Below, piece by piece: positions 10,877-21,700 of a stretch of 64,000 nt of DNA. Under the pieces are notes generated by a model. It was not told the origin of the DNA. It did not search any database and saw only the letters and a program-made list of their open reading frames with translations. A program made the position numbers and the translations under genes. Source of the DNA: Linnemannia hyalina (taxonomy: Eukaryota; Mortierellomycota; Mortierellomycetes; Mortierellales; Mortierellaceae); the NCBI GenBank assembly GCA_019671135.1, contig JAHRHY010000029.1:186001-250000 (forward strand), in the 5' to 3' direction. The number at the start of each line of letters is the position of its first letter. The first letter of the stretch is position 1.

Positions 10877-11254
10877 ATGCAGACGAAGCTGCATCAGAGT
10901 TCAGCCACACTCTACAAAAAGCTCTGGGAGAGGGCACTGACCACGGTTTCGGCGTCTTGCATTCAGGACCATGCCAAGGATTTTCAGAACGTCTGCCCTG
11001 ACAACATCTACATCAGCATGGTAGTTGCCTACCCCATGGTATGTGGTGCCAGGTTGCCACCGGCCGTCGAAGTTCCCGAGAAGGACGCGCGTGGCGTGCA
11101 GCAGGTCGTGATACGTGTCAGCGACACCAACTTTGGCCAGATCTTTCCCAAAGAGCATGTTGAATTCATTGATAGGCTTAAGAACGCCAGAAAACGAGCA
11201 GCCGACGACGTTGACAGTGATGATGAAGACCGTTCCAAAAAGCTAAGGACATGA
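10877..11254 (+). pseudogene. Crinkler C-terminal fragment
   Basis: The frame from MQTKLHQSSATLY to the stop matches the tail of Crinkler copy 2 (QTKRHQSSTRLY, TVSASCIRDHAKDF, SDTNFGQIFPKEHV). It ends in an acidic then basic stretch (DSDDEDRSKKLRT) that could act as a nuclear localisation signal. No Crinkler head or P-loop region is found upstream within 4 kb, so this is an orphan 3' piece. It shows the C-terminus the other two copies have lost or scrambled. AATAAA at 11291 may be its original polyadenylation signal. Confidence 0.65.
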
Positions 11255-11849
11255 TCGTTTGCTGCGAGGTGCTTTCCATGCATGTCTTTGAATAAAAGAT
11301 GCTCATTTCATCGTCACACATGGCCTTTTGTCGGCCCGGAGTCTATCCACACTCAACAGGTGAAACTTGGCATAGCTCTTGATCGTATGCTTGGAGTACT
11401 TGGTTTCGCCATCTTGTCCAATATTGCAATAGCAACAGAAGAAGGGTAGCAGGAGGCAGAAACGGATAGTGTTTATTGTACAGAGAGAGAGGGGGTATTT
11501 ATGTGTATGATCTACATATGAATAGGGTAAGGAATGAAGGGTGAGGAATGATGGTACAGAGGAATGGAGCATAAAGGTGAGGGATATATGCACATTTGAG
11601 TACATACTATGATCCTGTAACAAAGGGAGTTATTGCAGACTGGGGAATAAGATAGGGGAACAAGGGGTCTATTTATGCTAAGGGCCGGATGAACAGAAGG
11701 AACCAACGCGGCGCTTGGAACATTGGATGGGGCTTGGACAGTGGACGGGGCTTGGGATGTTAGACGGGGCTTGGAACATGGGCGGGGTTTTGGATCTTGG
11801 ATGGGGTTCAGTTGGTGGCGGAAGTCACGTGACGTAGCATCTGTGGGGT
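11255..11849. other. Intergenic; short imperfect tandem motif
   Basis: No gene was recognised. Around 11705-11810 a motif of the form 'GGGGCTTGGA...' recurs several times with about 15-25 base spacing, directly before the dispersed repeat. Confidence 0.35.
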
Positions 11850-12250
11850 CTTGGAGGGAGTTGCCCTTGGCTGGCCGAGTCGTTGGCGTCAGTGCCCGGT
11901 TGAACAGGGTCACTTGTCGAGGGAGAGGGAGAAGGGAGAGGGAGAAGGGAGAGGGAGAAGGAAGAGTGGAGTTTCTCTCGGCAACCCCTGTATCCAAAGG
12001 AGTATCTTCGGGGTCAGCGGGCATAACTCGAATAGCGGCAGACGAGGAAAAGGATGTAGGTATATATATGTGTGTGTGTGTGTGCGTTTGTGTGTGTGTG
12101 TGTGTGCGTTTGTGTATGTGTGTGTGTGCGTTTGTGTGTGTGTGTATGTGCTCCCTCTCAATATCGCGAATAAAGACAGTAACTCTCAAGACCTGCTCGT
12201 ATCGTGGAAGAAAGGTGTTTTATGTCAATAACTATTCTCCAAAGGCTAGA
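11850..12250 (+). repeat. Dispersed repeat R1, copy a, with GT microsatellite
   Basis: This stretch matches 59644-60045 over its full length, from 'gtcttggagggagttgccc' through a (GT)n tract at about 12067-12150 to 'ctattctccaaaggctag'. The GT tract differs in length and interruptions between copies, and this copy has an extra GAGGGAGAAGG expansion near 11930. No coding signal is credible. The 3' boundary here is an insertion of the long inverted-repeat element at 12256. Confidence 0.7.
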
Positions 12251-12255
12251 AACTA

Positions 12256-13358
12256 CAGTGCTCCAAAAAAGTGATTCATCTTTTTGCGATTTCGACTTTT
12301 TTTTTGAAATGCTCATTCATCAATGTTCCGACCGACCCCCAGATTCCTGTCATTCATTCTCTCGATTCGTAGCCTCATTCATTACAACTTACTTCTTTTT
12401 GCATGGATCGACATCGGGTCATCGTCGGAATCGAAATGCCTGAATCGAATGAATCAGTTAATTGGATTAATGCATCCCGATTTTCTTTTTCAACTTGTGC
12501 GGTCTTTTTTAATTTCTACCTACCTTTAAACTTTAATGAGTTACATACTGAATCCTGTAGGACTATCTATCAAAGTTTGGAGTTCTTACTCATAGTCTTT
12601 TCTATATGACATATATGCCTGATTTTACATGGACTTAGCATGTGTTTAGCTGTGTTTTTTTAACCACAAGCTCAGTGCGCTTACTACCGGCAAACTGAAA
12701 GCTGGTCCATGTATAAGACATGGAGTGGATCATCATCATAGAAAAGGTACGGGATTATCATAACGCTAGCATGAAATATCACTAATGTAAGTATTGTTAC
12801 ATGGAGCTAGCATGATTTCACACATTGTCATGATATTGCGCTCCATAGAGAATAACTGGCCTCTTACATTGACCACATTTAGATTATACACCATGCGCTA
12901 CAAATGGGCCAGCTTTCAGTTTGCCGGTAGTAAGCGCACTGAGCTTGTGGTTAAAAAAACACAGCTAAACACATGCTAAGTCCATGTAAAATCAGGCATA
13001 TATGTCATATAGAAAAGACTATGAGTAAGAACTCCAAACTTTGATAGATAGTCCTACAGGATTCAGTACGTAACTCATTAAAGTTTAAAGGTAGGTAGAA
13101 ATTAAAAAAGACCGCACAAGTTGAAAAAGAAAATCGGGATGCATTAATCCAATTAACTGATTCATTCGATTCAGGCATTTCGATTCCGACGATGACCCGA
13201 TGTCGATCCATGCAAAAAGAAGTAAGTTGTAATGAATGAGGCTACGAATCGAGAGAATGAATGACAGGAATCTGGGGGTCGGTCGGAACATTGATGAATG
13301 AGCATTTCAAAAAAAAAGTCGAAATCGCAAAAAGATGAATCACTTTTTTGGAGCACTG
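12256..13358. mobile_element. Non-autonomous DNA transposon with 448 bp terminal inverted repeats
   Basis: Bases 12256-12703 and 12911-13358 are near-perfect reverse complements; the one difference noticed is A/G near 12545 and 13069. The ends read CAGTGCTCC...GGAGCACTG and are flanked by TA on both sides (12254-12255 and 13359-13360), the target duplication of Tc1/mariner-type elements. The 207-base centre has no open frame. The near identity of the arms suggests a recent insertion or continuing arm conversion. It has interrupted copy a of repeat R1. A transposase would have to come from elsewhere. Confidence 0.85.
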
Positions 13359-13464
13359 TATATTTAGTATGCTTTTTTTTTGGCTTTTTTTTTTGAGTGA
13401 ATGTACTCCTTCATCCAAAATAAAAAAATAAAAAAGAAACAACATATAATTAATTACCACAAAG

Positions 13465-15465
13465 CGATCAAACAAATAAAAGGCCAACGCGCCAATGCTG
13501 CACCTCCTGACGTCGTGATGTCGAATGGCGATCCCCTCCTGCGCGTGCCCAAGCTGGTTTGCTTCGCCTTCAAACATGGTGAATACCAATGCCACCGTTT
13601 TCTGGATACCTAAAGGTGGGTCGTGAGAAAAGAGTATAATCAAAAGGTTATTTATTATTGCGAGCTAAGTTGACGCAGTGAAAGTGAAAAGCTGTACTTC
13701 GAAGGTAGGCTTGAGCTATACATAATACATACCTCCTGGACTCATAGGCAGTGTCTCCATTGATAAGTTGGCAATATTGATCCCGCGAAGATCTCCATCT
13801 CGAAGCAGCATCGCATGGCGCGCTGCTAGGCAAAAATGCTCTCGTTGGCCAATAGCACGGGTATCCACAACTTGGCGCCAGGTATTCAAAAGGCATCGGA
13901 TATGTTCAGCCACCGAGTAATGGTTTGTTGCTATGGCACTTGTTGATACGTCTCGTCCCATTTGAGTAAGGTTGCCGTTCTCATCGTATATAACAACGGG
14001 CTCCCGAAGAACGCCTCCCACTAAGCGTCGGGCATATCCCTTTACTGCAACTCCAATAAGACCCTTCTTGAAGTAAAATGGGCGTTCTTGACTCGGATTG
14101 TTCGGACGGCTCTTTTGCAGTGACTGAAGGTGAATGAGGCATGACACCGTCTGCTCGATCTTGCTAGTTCCGTAGGGTACATCGATGGTCCATTTCTTTT
14201 TAGCAGTAGTGTCCTGTGTCGAACGCGGCAGTTGATTCAAATCTAAGTTGCAAAAGTGGGGCGTAATAAATGATGTTAACATTTGTACTAGGGCACAGTA
14301 AACAAAAAAAAAACGAGCACTGACTCTCAAATAACGATACCGGTTTATGCTTACATACAGACCTGAAAGTCGAATGTTCTGGATGTATTGTCTATCGGCA
14401 CTCCTTTGTCTGCGATATCCGTTCTGAACATCAGAAATGTCCTGTCCTTTTTCCTTTTGTCCGAATTAATGTGCTTCTGGATAGTCTTTTTGAAGAGGTA
14501 ATTGGTCAAAAAGACGCACACTTTTCTCTCCGATACCAGGTAAGGATCCGGCCGACTCTAGTACGCTATATCACAAAACCTCTACAAGAAGTAAGGGAGA
14601 AAGCAATACCGATTAGCGATGACAGCGAACGCAACCAATGGTCTAAGAGTGTCTGCTCTGTTTTCATTGGTATACTCCATACCTTAAAATCTGCAAAAGC
14701 TGGTCTGTAAGCATTCTTGGTGGCGTTGGCTATATGTGCACCTTGGGCTTTGATCTGCTCAAGAACTACGTCCTCCATCTCCTCGATGTCGTTCGGACCT
14801 GCGTGTGCGGCTACTGCTGTTGAATCAATCATTTCTCCTCCTAAAACGAGCGTGTTGATCTGACTTGCATAGGACTCTATGACAAAGTAAAATATAGTTA
14901 CACAACCGTTTGTTTCATTGTGGACTGAACAACTCAAATCAAGGGACAACTGTTGTTAGTCGATTACCTGTTTTTTTTCAATCCTCGCTTCCTAGATAAA
15001 TATGCGTCTTTCTCAAGAGCGAATGAAATAGGCCTCGGGATGACGTCGTGGTCATTCACCTCCTCCACATCACAGTTGGCTTCTCCCTCGATGTCATTGT
15101 CGACACCGACTTCGGTTTCTTAATCGATGTCGAAATCCTCACTCTCGAATCCATTATCGTCTTCTCCATTACCATCTTCGTCAGAGCTGCCTTCTCCTTC
15201 TATACACAAAAATAAGGGCAAGTGATTAAAAGCCAAACGCAATAAACAAACGATACCGCTGTTCCCCAGAATAGTTACCAGATGCAATCAAGGATGGTAC
15301 AGTGCGAGGAGTACGAGCGCGAGTGTTGTGGACTATAGCTGGGATAGGCTGGGTGGTGGAGACGACGGTGGTGGCTGGAACAGGCTGGGGAGTGGTGGCG
15401 ACGACGGGGGTGGTAGTGACGGGAGCACGAAGGTGTTGAGAAGTGCGGAGACGTTGCTTAGACAT
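13465..15465 (-). pseudogene. Crypton-like tyrosine recombinase / Ndc10-type gene, decayed
   Basis: Minus-strand blocks in order: MSKQRLRTSQHL... (15465, Thr/Pro-rich), an acidic block (15200-15000), DIEEMEDVVLEQIKAQGAHI... (14880-14690), a Lys-rich block (14530-14370), LPRSTQDTTAKKKWT... to LSMETLPMSPGG (14240-13735), and ALVFTMFEGEANQLGHA...RRCSIGALAFYLFDRF (13600-13465). The 'RHAMLLRDGDLRGINIANL' segment and the final RHHDVRRC...FYLFDRF segment resemble the DNA-binding fold of Ndc10/GCR1 proteins derived from Crypton recombinases. An in-frame TAA is at 15122-15120, one intron-like gap is too short, and the C-terminal catalytic end is missing. The 1.1 kb inverted-repeat element lies just beyond. 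Family assignment is moderate. Confidence 0.45.
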
Positions 15466-15568
15466 GAAGTGGGTTTCCCTCTCTTGAAGTACAATGGATA
15501 GAACGGCCACAGTGTGGTGGATTCGTCCACCACCCCTTAAGTAGAGTCCTTTCTGACAAAAAGGGGAG

Positions 15569-15716
15569 CCTGCACGCAAGAGAGGAAATCAACCTTTTAT
15601 TTCCCTCTTTCGTGCAGGTAAGCAGACACAACGAGCGACAAAGACAGACTATAGTGGGGTAGGAGCGGCGCGACGGATATTAAATATGAACCTTTTATTT
15701 CCCTCTTTCGTGCAGG
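15569..15716. repeat. 28-base direct repeat with an adjoining hairpin
   Basis: The 28 bases at 15591-15618 (ending CTCTTTCGTGCAGG) recur exactly at 15689-15716. The first copy also pairs with 15569-15588, an inverted version (CCTGCACG...AGAGGAAAT), giving a stem of about 20 bases with a short loop. It lies between the Crypton relic and the leader of the GT61 gene. It could be a footprint of transposition or a regulatory duplication. Confidence 0.6.
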
Positions 15717-15961
15717 CATAACGGGTTCACTAGCGTTTTTCTTTTTCTTTTACCACCAGCGATAACAACAACAGCGACAGCGACAGCAACAACAGAGAAA
15801 TCAGACAACAGAGACAAAATTATCAGCAACACACCAAATCTACCCATTTCCTATTTCGTTTCACCATCACTTTAACCAACCATAACCGCGACTACAACAA
15901 AATAAGAAAATAACATAAAAAAAAGAAAAGAGACACCCACAATCACCAGTAACGCAGCAGC

Positions 15962-18826
15962 ATGCCGAACAAACCCACCGACGACGAAACCCAAACCTCC
16001 GGGGCCGATATCAGGTCCTCCAGAAGGGAGGAAGGCTCAGCTAGCGGTTTCCCATCTCCAGACAACTCTCCCCCCGCTCTCTCTCTGAACACGGGGTTTC
16101 AAAACTCCCACAACAGTAAAGTCATGTGACTGGACTGGCTTAGCGAAGTGTGACTGTGAACGACGGATTTGTTAACTCATCATCCATGCCACCATCGCCC
16201 ACTCTCATCCTCTTACCCATCCTCACTTCATCACTCATCTTCTTACACATCCTCCCTCCCCCTCTCCGCTTTCTCTCCTCTACCATCGCCCCCATGGAGA
16301 CCTTAGGTGGCTTCGTGCAGGCGGTCAACGCCGCAATTCGCAACATAAAGGTCACAAGAAATATTCGCCGCCTCTTTCCCGTTCTCCTCATCTTTACTAT
16401 TGGGGGTGTCCTCATGTTCACCCTCAACCGCTCCTCAAATATACGTCTCGGCTCCTCTTCTTCCTCGTCAGTGTACTTTGGGCTCGACAGCGAAGATAAA
16501 CCGGTCACCGCGCAGAACAATCGATGGGGAGGACAGACAGTTGCCAGGGATATTGAGCTCCCCGAGGCGACTTGGACCTGTACGGACGATGACCTAAGTG
16601 GGCAAGAAAAGGAGACAACGATGAATCGACGATCTCGGCAGTGCGTTGTTCAACACCTCTGTGTTGACAGACAAGGTATAGTTCAAGCAGTGGATTCTCG
16701 GATTCAGCAACGTAGAACATGATCCTTAACCCGCCGTACCCTTTTTTAAAAATATATTCTCGCACTCACTCTCCTTTTTTCTCTCGCTTGTCTCCCCTTG
16801 GTCTGATTCGATCGTAGGCGCATTTATTCGCAGCAACGGTATCTGGCCCCGCAAGAACCTGCCCAAAGTCAACCTGATGTCCGCGGATGCGGAGGCAGAC
16901 GTCTTTTGGCAGCCAAGGCTACAACGTTCTTGGAGGAACGTTATCCGTGCCCACTATGTTAACGAGACGGTCTTTGTTCACGGATTGTACTCGCCCTTTC
17001 ACTTTTCGCATTGGCTTTACAACGGGATGGTTCCTCTTTACAGGTAAGAAAAACAGGATCATAGCAAGAGGAAGCAACAAAGAGTGACAGAGGCGACGCC
17101 ATGATACATGTTTTTCTAACCCTTGATTTATATGTATATGGTGTATAGCACAATGAAGCGATTTGGAGGCACAAAGAATTCATGGACTTTCCGCGCTGGA
17201 AGATTTTCCTACGACCCCATTGGCCGTATGGGCGCCTGGGAGATGGATCACTTTTTCGAGACTGGCAAGGAACTCGTTCTTGCCCAAAGCGAGTTGTCAA
17301 CGCCGTTCCAGACTCTTCCTCCTGAGGACACCCCCATCTGCTTCCGGAGGGCCGTTATCGGACTGGGCTCGCAGTGCGGATTAGACTATTGCGAGAACAA
17401 CGCCCCTGCAGAGGTCTACAAGTCTTTTCGGGAAGAGATCGCGGAGTACTACTGGTCGACACCGCTGACTTGGGAGAAGCATGTCAAGAATGTGCAGGAG
17501 TCGATTAACAGAACACAGGAGAAGGAGCGGACTCACAAATACGGGCAGGATAAAATAGAGGCGCAAGAGCAGGAGGCGGAGAAAAAGAAAGCCGCAAAGT
17601 TGCAGCTGAGATGTCTGGATCTGGCCAGGTACTACAATTTTGAGTCAGCTGGACCCAACCACGGTATCGAGAACGGAGAGGCCAAGAGCAGAGTTGGACA
17701 AATGCACCCCGACATCGTTGACCCTGCAGAGACTTACCAGAACCTATTTGATGAGGGCAAGGAGGGCGAGGCGGCCAAGGAGAGCAAACGCAAGTTGGTG
17801 GTGGGCATTATCCAGCGTGAAGGATCCAGACGTCTTGTCAACGACGAAGAGCTGATCCAGGGTCTTGTCCAAGCTGGCTTCCGTGTCAAGTGGATAACCT
17901 TTGATCATGGATGCGGGATTGCAGAGACGGCCTACTTGCTCCGGGATATCAATGTTCTGATCTCGCCTCATGGAAACGCCCTCGGAACGTCGATCTTCAT
18001 GCCCAACCACGAAGCCGTGCCGACCGTTATCAGTGTCGACACCACGCGGTACCACGAACCCTGGTTCAAGTTTACGACCACTGCGATTGGACAGAGATTC
18101 ATCCGGACCGTCTGTGGGCCGACCAACTATGTGGACGAAGTCTCTCGAGAGCACTGCCCATACTTCAAGGACATCAAAGGCGCGTGGGACATCATGAGCT
18201 CTCACAGCCTCGTCCTTGGTTTGCCGGATTCGATGGTCAAGACGGATAAGCAGAAAGAGTCCATGTCTGGCGATGAGCGGGACAAGTTGCGAGACGCCAG
18301 CCGGGAGTATGTCAAGAACAACCCTGCAGCCCAGAAACTTGCCGAGCAGGAAATGGACGTCCTCATTGGGCCCGAGATGCCCGTGTCGATTATCCAAAAG
18401 TACGGCGGGATCGCCTATGAGTTTATGGGGGTCTACTGGAAAGGCTCTCCTCGCTATGTGGATGTTCCCCGGATAGTCAAGTTTGTTCAGTCGCTGCAAC
18501 AGGATCTGGAACAGGAAAAGATCAAGGAATCTGCCGCTATCACCACCACTACTACTACCGCCATCAAGCAGCAGAGCGAGAGCATGGGCGCTGCACAAAA
18601 GTCATACGGGCCATTCGTGGAGTACGTGCGCAAGGGTCAGGCATGCGGACCTGACGACTGCGAGGGAATTTTGGGGCGGAACGTGGCGAACGAGAAGACG
18701 AGTGCATTCGGAAAGCATTCGGTCGACGATATCTCGAAATGGGGACAGCCCACAAGCGAAAGCCAAGCGTTGAGGGCTGGGTTGACTACTGAAGTTCTGC
18801 AACGGACCTGGCAGATTGAAGCGTAG
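15962..18826 (+). CDS. GT61-type glycosyltransferase, type II membrane protein
   Basis: Proposed exons are 15962-16115, 16307-16675, 16818-17043 and 17149-18826, all in phase, giving about 808 residues. The first exon (MPNKPTDDETQTSG...) is a Pro/Ser-rich cytosolic tail. I prefer this start because the ATG follows an A/C-rich leader and its GTAAAG donor joins in phase to an acceptor with a long pyrimidine tract; the alternative is ATG 16294. One membrane anchor follows (LFPVLLIFTIGGVLMF, about residues 72-90). The last exon has the DUF563/GT61 signature: GIIQREGSRRLVNDEEL, VKWITFDHG, then INVLISPHGNALGTSIFMP. A Glu/Lys-rich insert sits before the core and a Thr/Gln-rich low-complexity stretch near the end. 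GT61 enzymes add xylose or GlcNAc-type sugars in the secretory pathway; donor and acceptor cannot be told here. Confidence 0.8.
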
Positions 18827-19586
18827 GGTATTTATAGACAACCATGTCTTCATTCCTTATGTGCATTATCATACACGACACATAATAGTACTCTAATACC
18901 AGTATACGACTTTCCACTCTTGTGAGTGTTGCTTTATTCCTCTCCAGCCTTATTCGTAGTCTACCTCACTAAGTAAAGCATTCTAAATATTACTATTCCT
19001 TGCCAGGGACTCCATCTGTGTGTATCGTCGTTTTATTCTATGGCGTGACTTCCAAAAAAAAAAAATGAAATGGGAGTGAGGTCGATGGCTATGTGAATGA
19101 GGATGATTGCTGTGGAAGTGATGAAAAGGGCGTAGGAGAGGCAAGAGAAGTTGAGGAGCGTGGGGCGTGGTGGCAGAAGGAAACAAGTAAGGGGCACATT
19201 AGCAAAAGCACGTGTGGAGGCCCCAGAGGTTCCCGGAAAAGCAATTGAAGCACCTAGCCATGATCAGTATCACCAGGGGTACCATCCAGAATCAAGTTGC
19301 TTACGGCATCATCTTGGTGTCGTATAAGGACTTGACATGCTGGAGCATGGATCCATGGATGCATCGGTGCATCCTATAGCTGCATCTGCGGGGTCACATA
19401 TTCATCAAAACGAAACCTGGAACGATATATTCTTGGTCTTGGCGGTGTTGGTCGATGCCCATGTTCAAGCATCGAAAGAATTTTGTGACTTGAGCTGGAA
19501 ACAGCAAGCATATTTAGAACTGGGGAAGTTCAGGATTAGTCTATCAAATACGTAATGTAGTTTTTATTTCGCTTCTTCAGTCCATC
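18827..19586. other. Intergenic between convergent glycosyltransferase genes
   Basis: This holds the 3' ends of two converging genes. A poly-A run lies at 19052. A reverse AATAAA (plus-strand TTTATT) at 19563 probably ends the fucosyltransferase-like transcript. No other feature was seen. Confidence 0.5.
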
Positions 19587-20927
19587 TCAGGGCCACATCA
19601 ACCACTCTGTATCCATCGAAATCAAGGACGGCTCCTTATTGCGTATAGCGTAGGAGAGCTCGCCGATCAATCTGCCAACGTTACTTGAATAGGTGAGGAT
19701 CTGATGCTCACATTGGGCGGCAGCGTAAACATCCAGCAAGAAATCTCTCTCGAGTATATCCATAGGTACGCCTTGCGCCTTTTCGGTGTACCACGCTTCG
19801 TTCGGCCTAGGCACGTCCAGGTACTGAAATCGGAAGTTCTTGTACTGCTCGGTAGACTTTATGACGTTGCCGTCGTCCGACATGATGTAGATGTTCGAAA
19901 CCCCAGTCTGGCTCTTGTACTCCTCAGCCTTGCTCATGTAATCGGGAAACTCCAAAAGCGCGGCCTCCGAATGCTTGTCAGAGTGTCGCACATGAATAGA
20001 CATGCAAGGAGTCCGGATCGGAGAATAGTGTCTAAACTGCTCTCGGAACTGATAGTTGGGTCGAGTGGCGTAGTAGGCCACCATGGTTCTTAACCAGAAT
20101 AGGTCCTTGTCCTCAAATCCAGGCGCCTTCGTCTTGAGGTATGACTGGCCGGTCATATCACTGAGGTCATTGCCAATTATCTGGAAATTGATGGTCGACT
20201 CGTTCCAGTTGGCGAATAGATGTTCTGGAGGGGATTTCTTGAACGCTCGCTCCATGTCTGCCTCGGTGCATGATGTCAGAGGTATAAAGTTGCTGAGGAC
20301 TTCGGGGGTCATCAGGGTCATGTTGTGGTACAGACCGAAAGAGAGACCCAGAGCCACTGTGTGCCATTTGGATCCGAATCCGTTGCCGTTGATTGCTCCG
20401 TTGAAGAAGTTGGCACATCGGTGTTGAATAAGATCTAGTTGTGACATAAAGGCGAGACGGCGGGGGTCGTCGAATGTCGTCAATAGCTCGTATCCGTCGC
20501 CTTGCATGATATCAACTATCCATCGAGACTGTCCTTGGACAAACTTGTCGACCGCACCTCCGAGCTCCGACCCTTCTCCTTGAACAATAATCCTAAGGGT
20601 GTATTCGCTGATGTCGCCGATGTGGTCCTTGGTGGTGACGATAGATCCATAAGTTTTGTCTTGGCAGTCGCCAGTTGAAGCTGAGAAGTCTCCGCAAATG
20701 TCGACTAAGGCAGCCTTGCTTGCTTCTGAATGGACGCAGACTGTGGCACCTCGGGGCAAGGGGCAGACAGAGGGTTTCTCGACAACTTTGAGATTCGTAT
20801 AGCCCTCGATCTTCTTGGCGGTTATCAGCCGATAGAGCATGATGTTGTGTACACGGATCATCAACACTATCCCGCAAGCAAGCGCGATTGCATAGAACGA
20901 CCGTCTGAGGACCTGGAGTGATGGCAA
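19587..20927 (-). CDS. Alpha-1,6-fucosyltransferase-like protein (GT23/FUT8-like)
   Basis: A single exon of 446 residues. A signal anchor follows the N-terminus (FYAIALACGIVLMIRV), the type II topology of Golgi glycosyltransferases. The C-terminal half has the GT23 pattern: HVRHSDKHSEA near residue 310 (FUT8 has an HVRR-type GDP-fucose binding motif), NIYIMSDDGNVI (the FUT8 ...TDD step), then LDVYAAAQCEHQILTYSSNVGRL, matching the 'SQ...SSxVxR' donor-site motif. Several Cys are present in the luminal part. The predicted role is fucose transfer to glycans or glycoproteins in the Golgi. GT68/POFUT-type enzymes are an alternative. It converges on the GT61-like gene, and a TTACGTCA element lies about 265 bases upstream of its start. 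Confidence 0.65.
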   Translation of the reverse strand: MPSLQVLRRSFYAIALACGIVLMIRVHNIMLYRLITAKKIEGYTNLKVVEKPSVCPLPRGATVCVHSEASKAALVDICGDFSASTGDCQDKTYGSIVTTKDHIGDISEYTLRIIVQGEGSELGGAVDKFVQGQSRWIVDIMQGDGYELLTTFDDPRRLAFMSQLDLIQHRCANFFNGAINGNGFGSKWHTVALGLSFGLYHNMTLMTPEVLSNFIPLTSCTEADMERAFKKSPPEHLFANWNESTINFQIIGNDLSDMTGQSYLKTKAPGFEDKDLFWLRTMVAYYATRPNYQFREQFRHYSPIRTPCMSIHVRHSDKHSEAALLEFPDYMSKAEEYKSQTGVSNIYIMSDDGNVIKSTEQYKNFRFQYLDVPRPNEAWYTEKAQGVPMDILERDFLLDVYAAAQCEHQILTYSSNVGRLIGELSYAIRNKEPSLISMDTEWLMWP

Positions 20928-21479
20928 CTTCCTTATAATTAGCTCATTTTTGGGGAATCATCTATTTCAATTGCTATCATCAGAAAAATTTCCTGGATGT
21001 GGGAAGAACGGTCCAAAGTGGCCATTCTGGTGCAGCTGCTCCTACCTTTGCATTTGATGGTAATTTCATTTCCAGTCTTCCAAGTGATGAGTCGTGTACG
21101 ACGAGATGAGACGATGGAAGAAAGAACAAAAAAAAAAAGGGGAAGTCACCCGTGCCAGAGCAGTTGGAAACAGGACAATGGGCGCGAGAATTACGTCACC
21201 GAAGCTAATAAACCACGCGCCCTCTTACGGTTGAACCTTGTTGTTGAGAGAAGTAAGACCATTTTGAAAACAGGCCAAATGATTGGCCAATAATAAGAGT
21301 CGAAAAGCGCTTCACTTTTACAAACAGGTCAAACGATAGGCTGAGAGGATTTCTTGCAAATAAAGATTGAGAGGACAGCAGCAGTTGAAGAACCTTGCAA
21401 TTAAAGAAAGTCAGCCCAGGCACGGTGCAATGGTGGCATTGACTCTTGTCCTCTTTCCTTTCTCCCACTCTGCCTTTTT
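20928..21479. other. Promoter side of the fucosyltransferase-like gene and spacer
   Basis: Apart from the CRE-like site at 21191, nothing was recognised. Two similar phrases, 'caggccaaatgattggcc' (21271) and 'caggtcaaacgataggct' (21325), are an imperfect local repeat with CCAAT-like ATTGG. Confidence 0.35.
21191..21198. promoter_or_regulatory. CRE-like TTACGTCA upstream of the fucosyltransferase-like gene
   Basis: The context AATTACGTCACCGAAG is repeated almost exactly upstream of the F-box gene (39112-39127), and a weaker match stands upstream of nuclease copy A (43887-43902). TTACGTCA is a common bZIP (ATF/CREB) site. It lies about 265 bases before this gene's ATG. Confidence 0.45.
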
Positions 21480-21542
21480 CTCCCTTTCTCTCTCTTTATC
21501 TTCTTTCATCTGGACATACGTACACAATTTTTCTCTTTCTTC

Positions 21543-21582
<40 letters not shown>

Positions 21583-21700
21583 CCTTCTCTCTCTCTCTTT
21601 TTCCTTCTCTCTCTTTTTCCTTCTCTCTCTCTTTTTTTCCTTCTCTCTCTCTCTTTCCTTCTCTCTTTCCCCCACCCTTCCTCCCTCCATCCATCTCTCA
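21480..21700. repeat. (TC)n / CTTTTT-type low-complexity tract
   Basis: Long runs of CTCTCTCT alternate with CTTTTTTTCC blocks in a tandem pattern of about 25-32 bases. Open frames on both strands across it encode only Ser/Phe/Leu or Arg/Glu/Lys runs and are not genes. Confidence 0.85.

Noticed and set aside
11910..12161. Thr/His-rich frame, and its equivalent at 59546-59956
   Set aside because: It is a translation of the GT microsatellite.
12323..13211. Pairs of near-identical 68-residue frames on opposite strands
   Set aside because: They are mirror translations of the two arms of the inverted-repeat element, not genes.
16150..16293. An earlier start of the GT61 gene at 16150
   Set aside because: That stretch is a C/T-rich tract that fits better as the end of an intron before the acceptor at 16306.
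19337..19555. A 72-residue plus-strand frame between the glycosyltransferase genes
   Set aside because: It lies in the convergent 3' region, has no motif and no leader.
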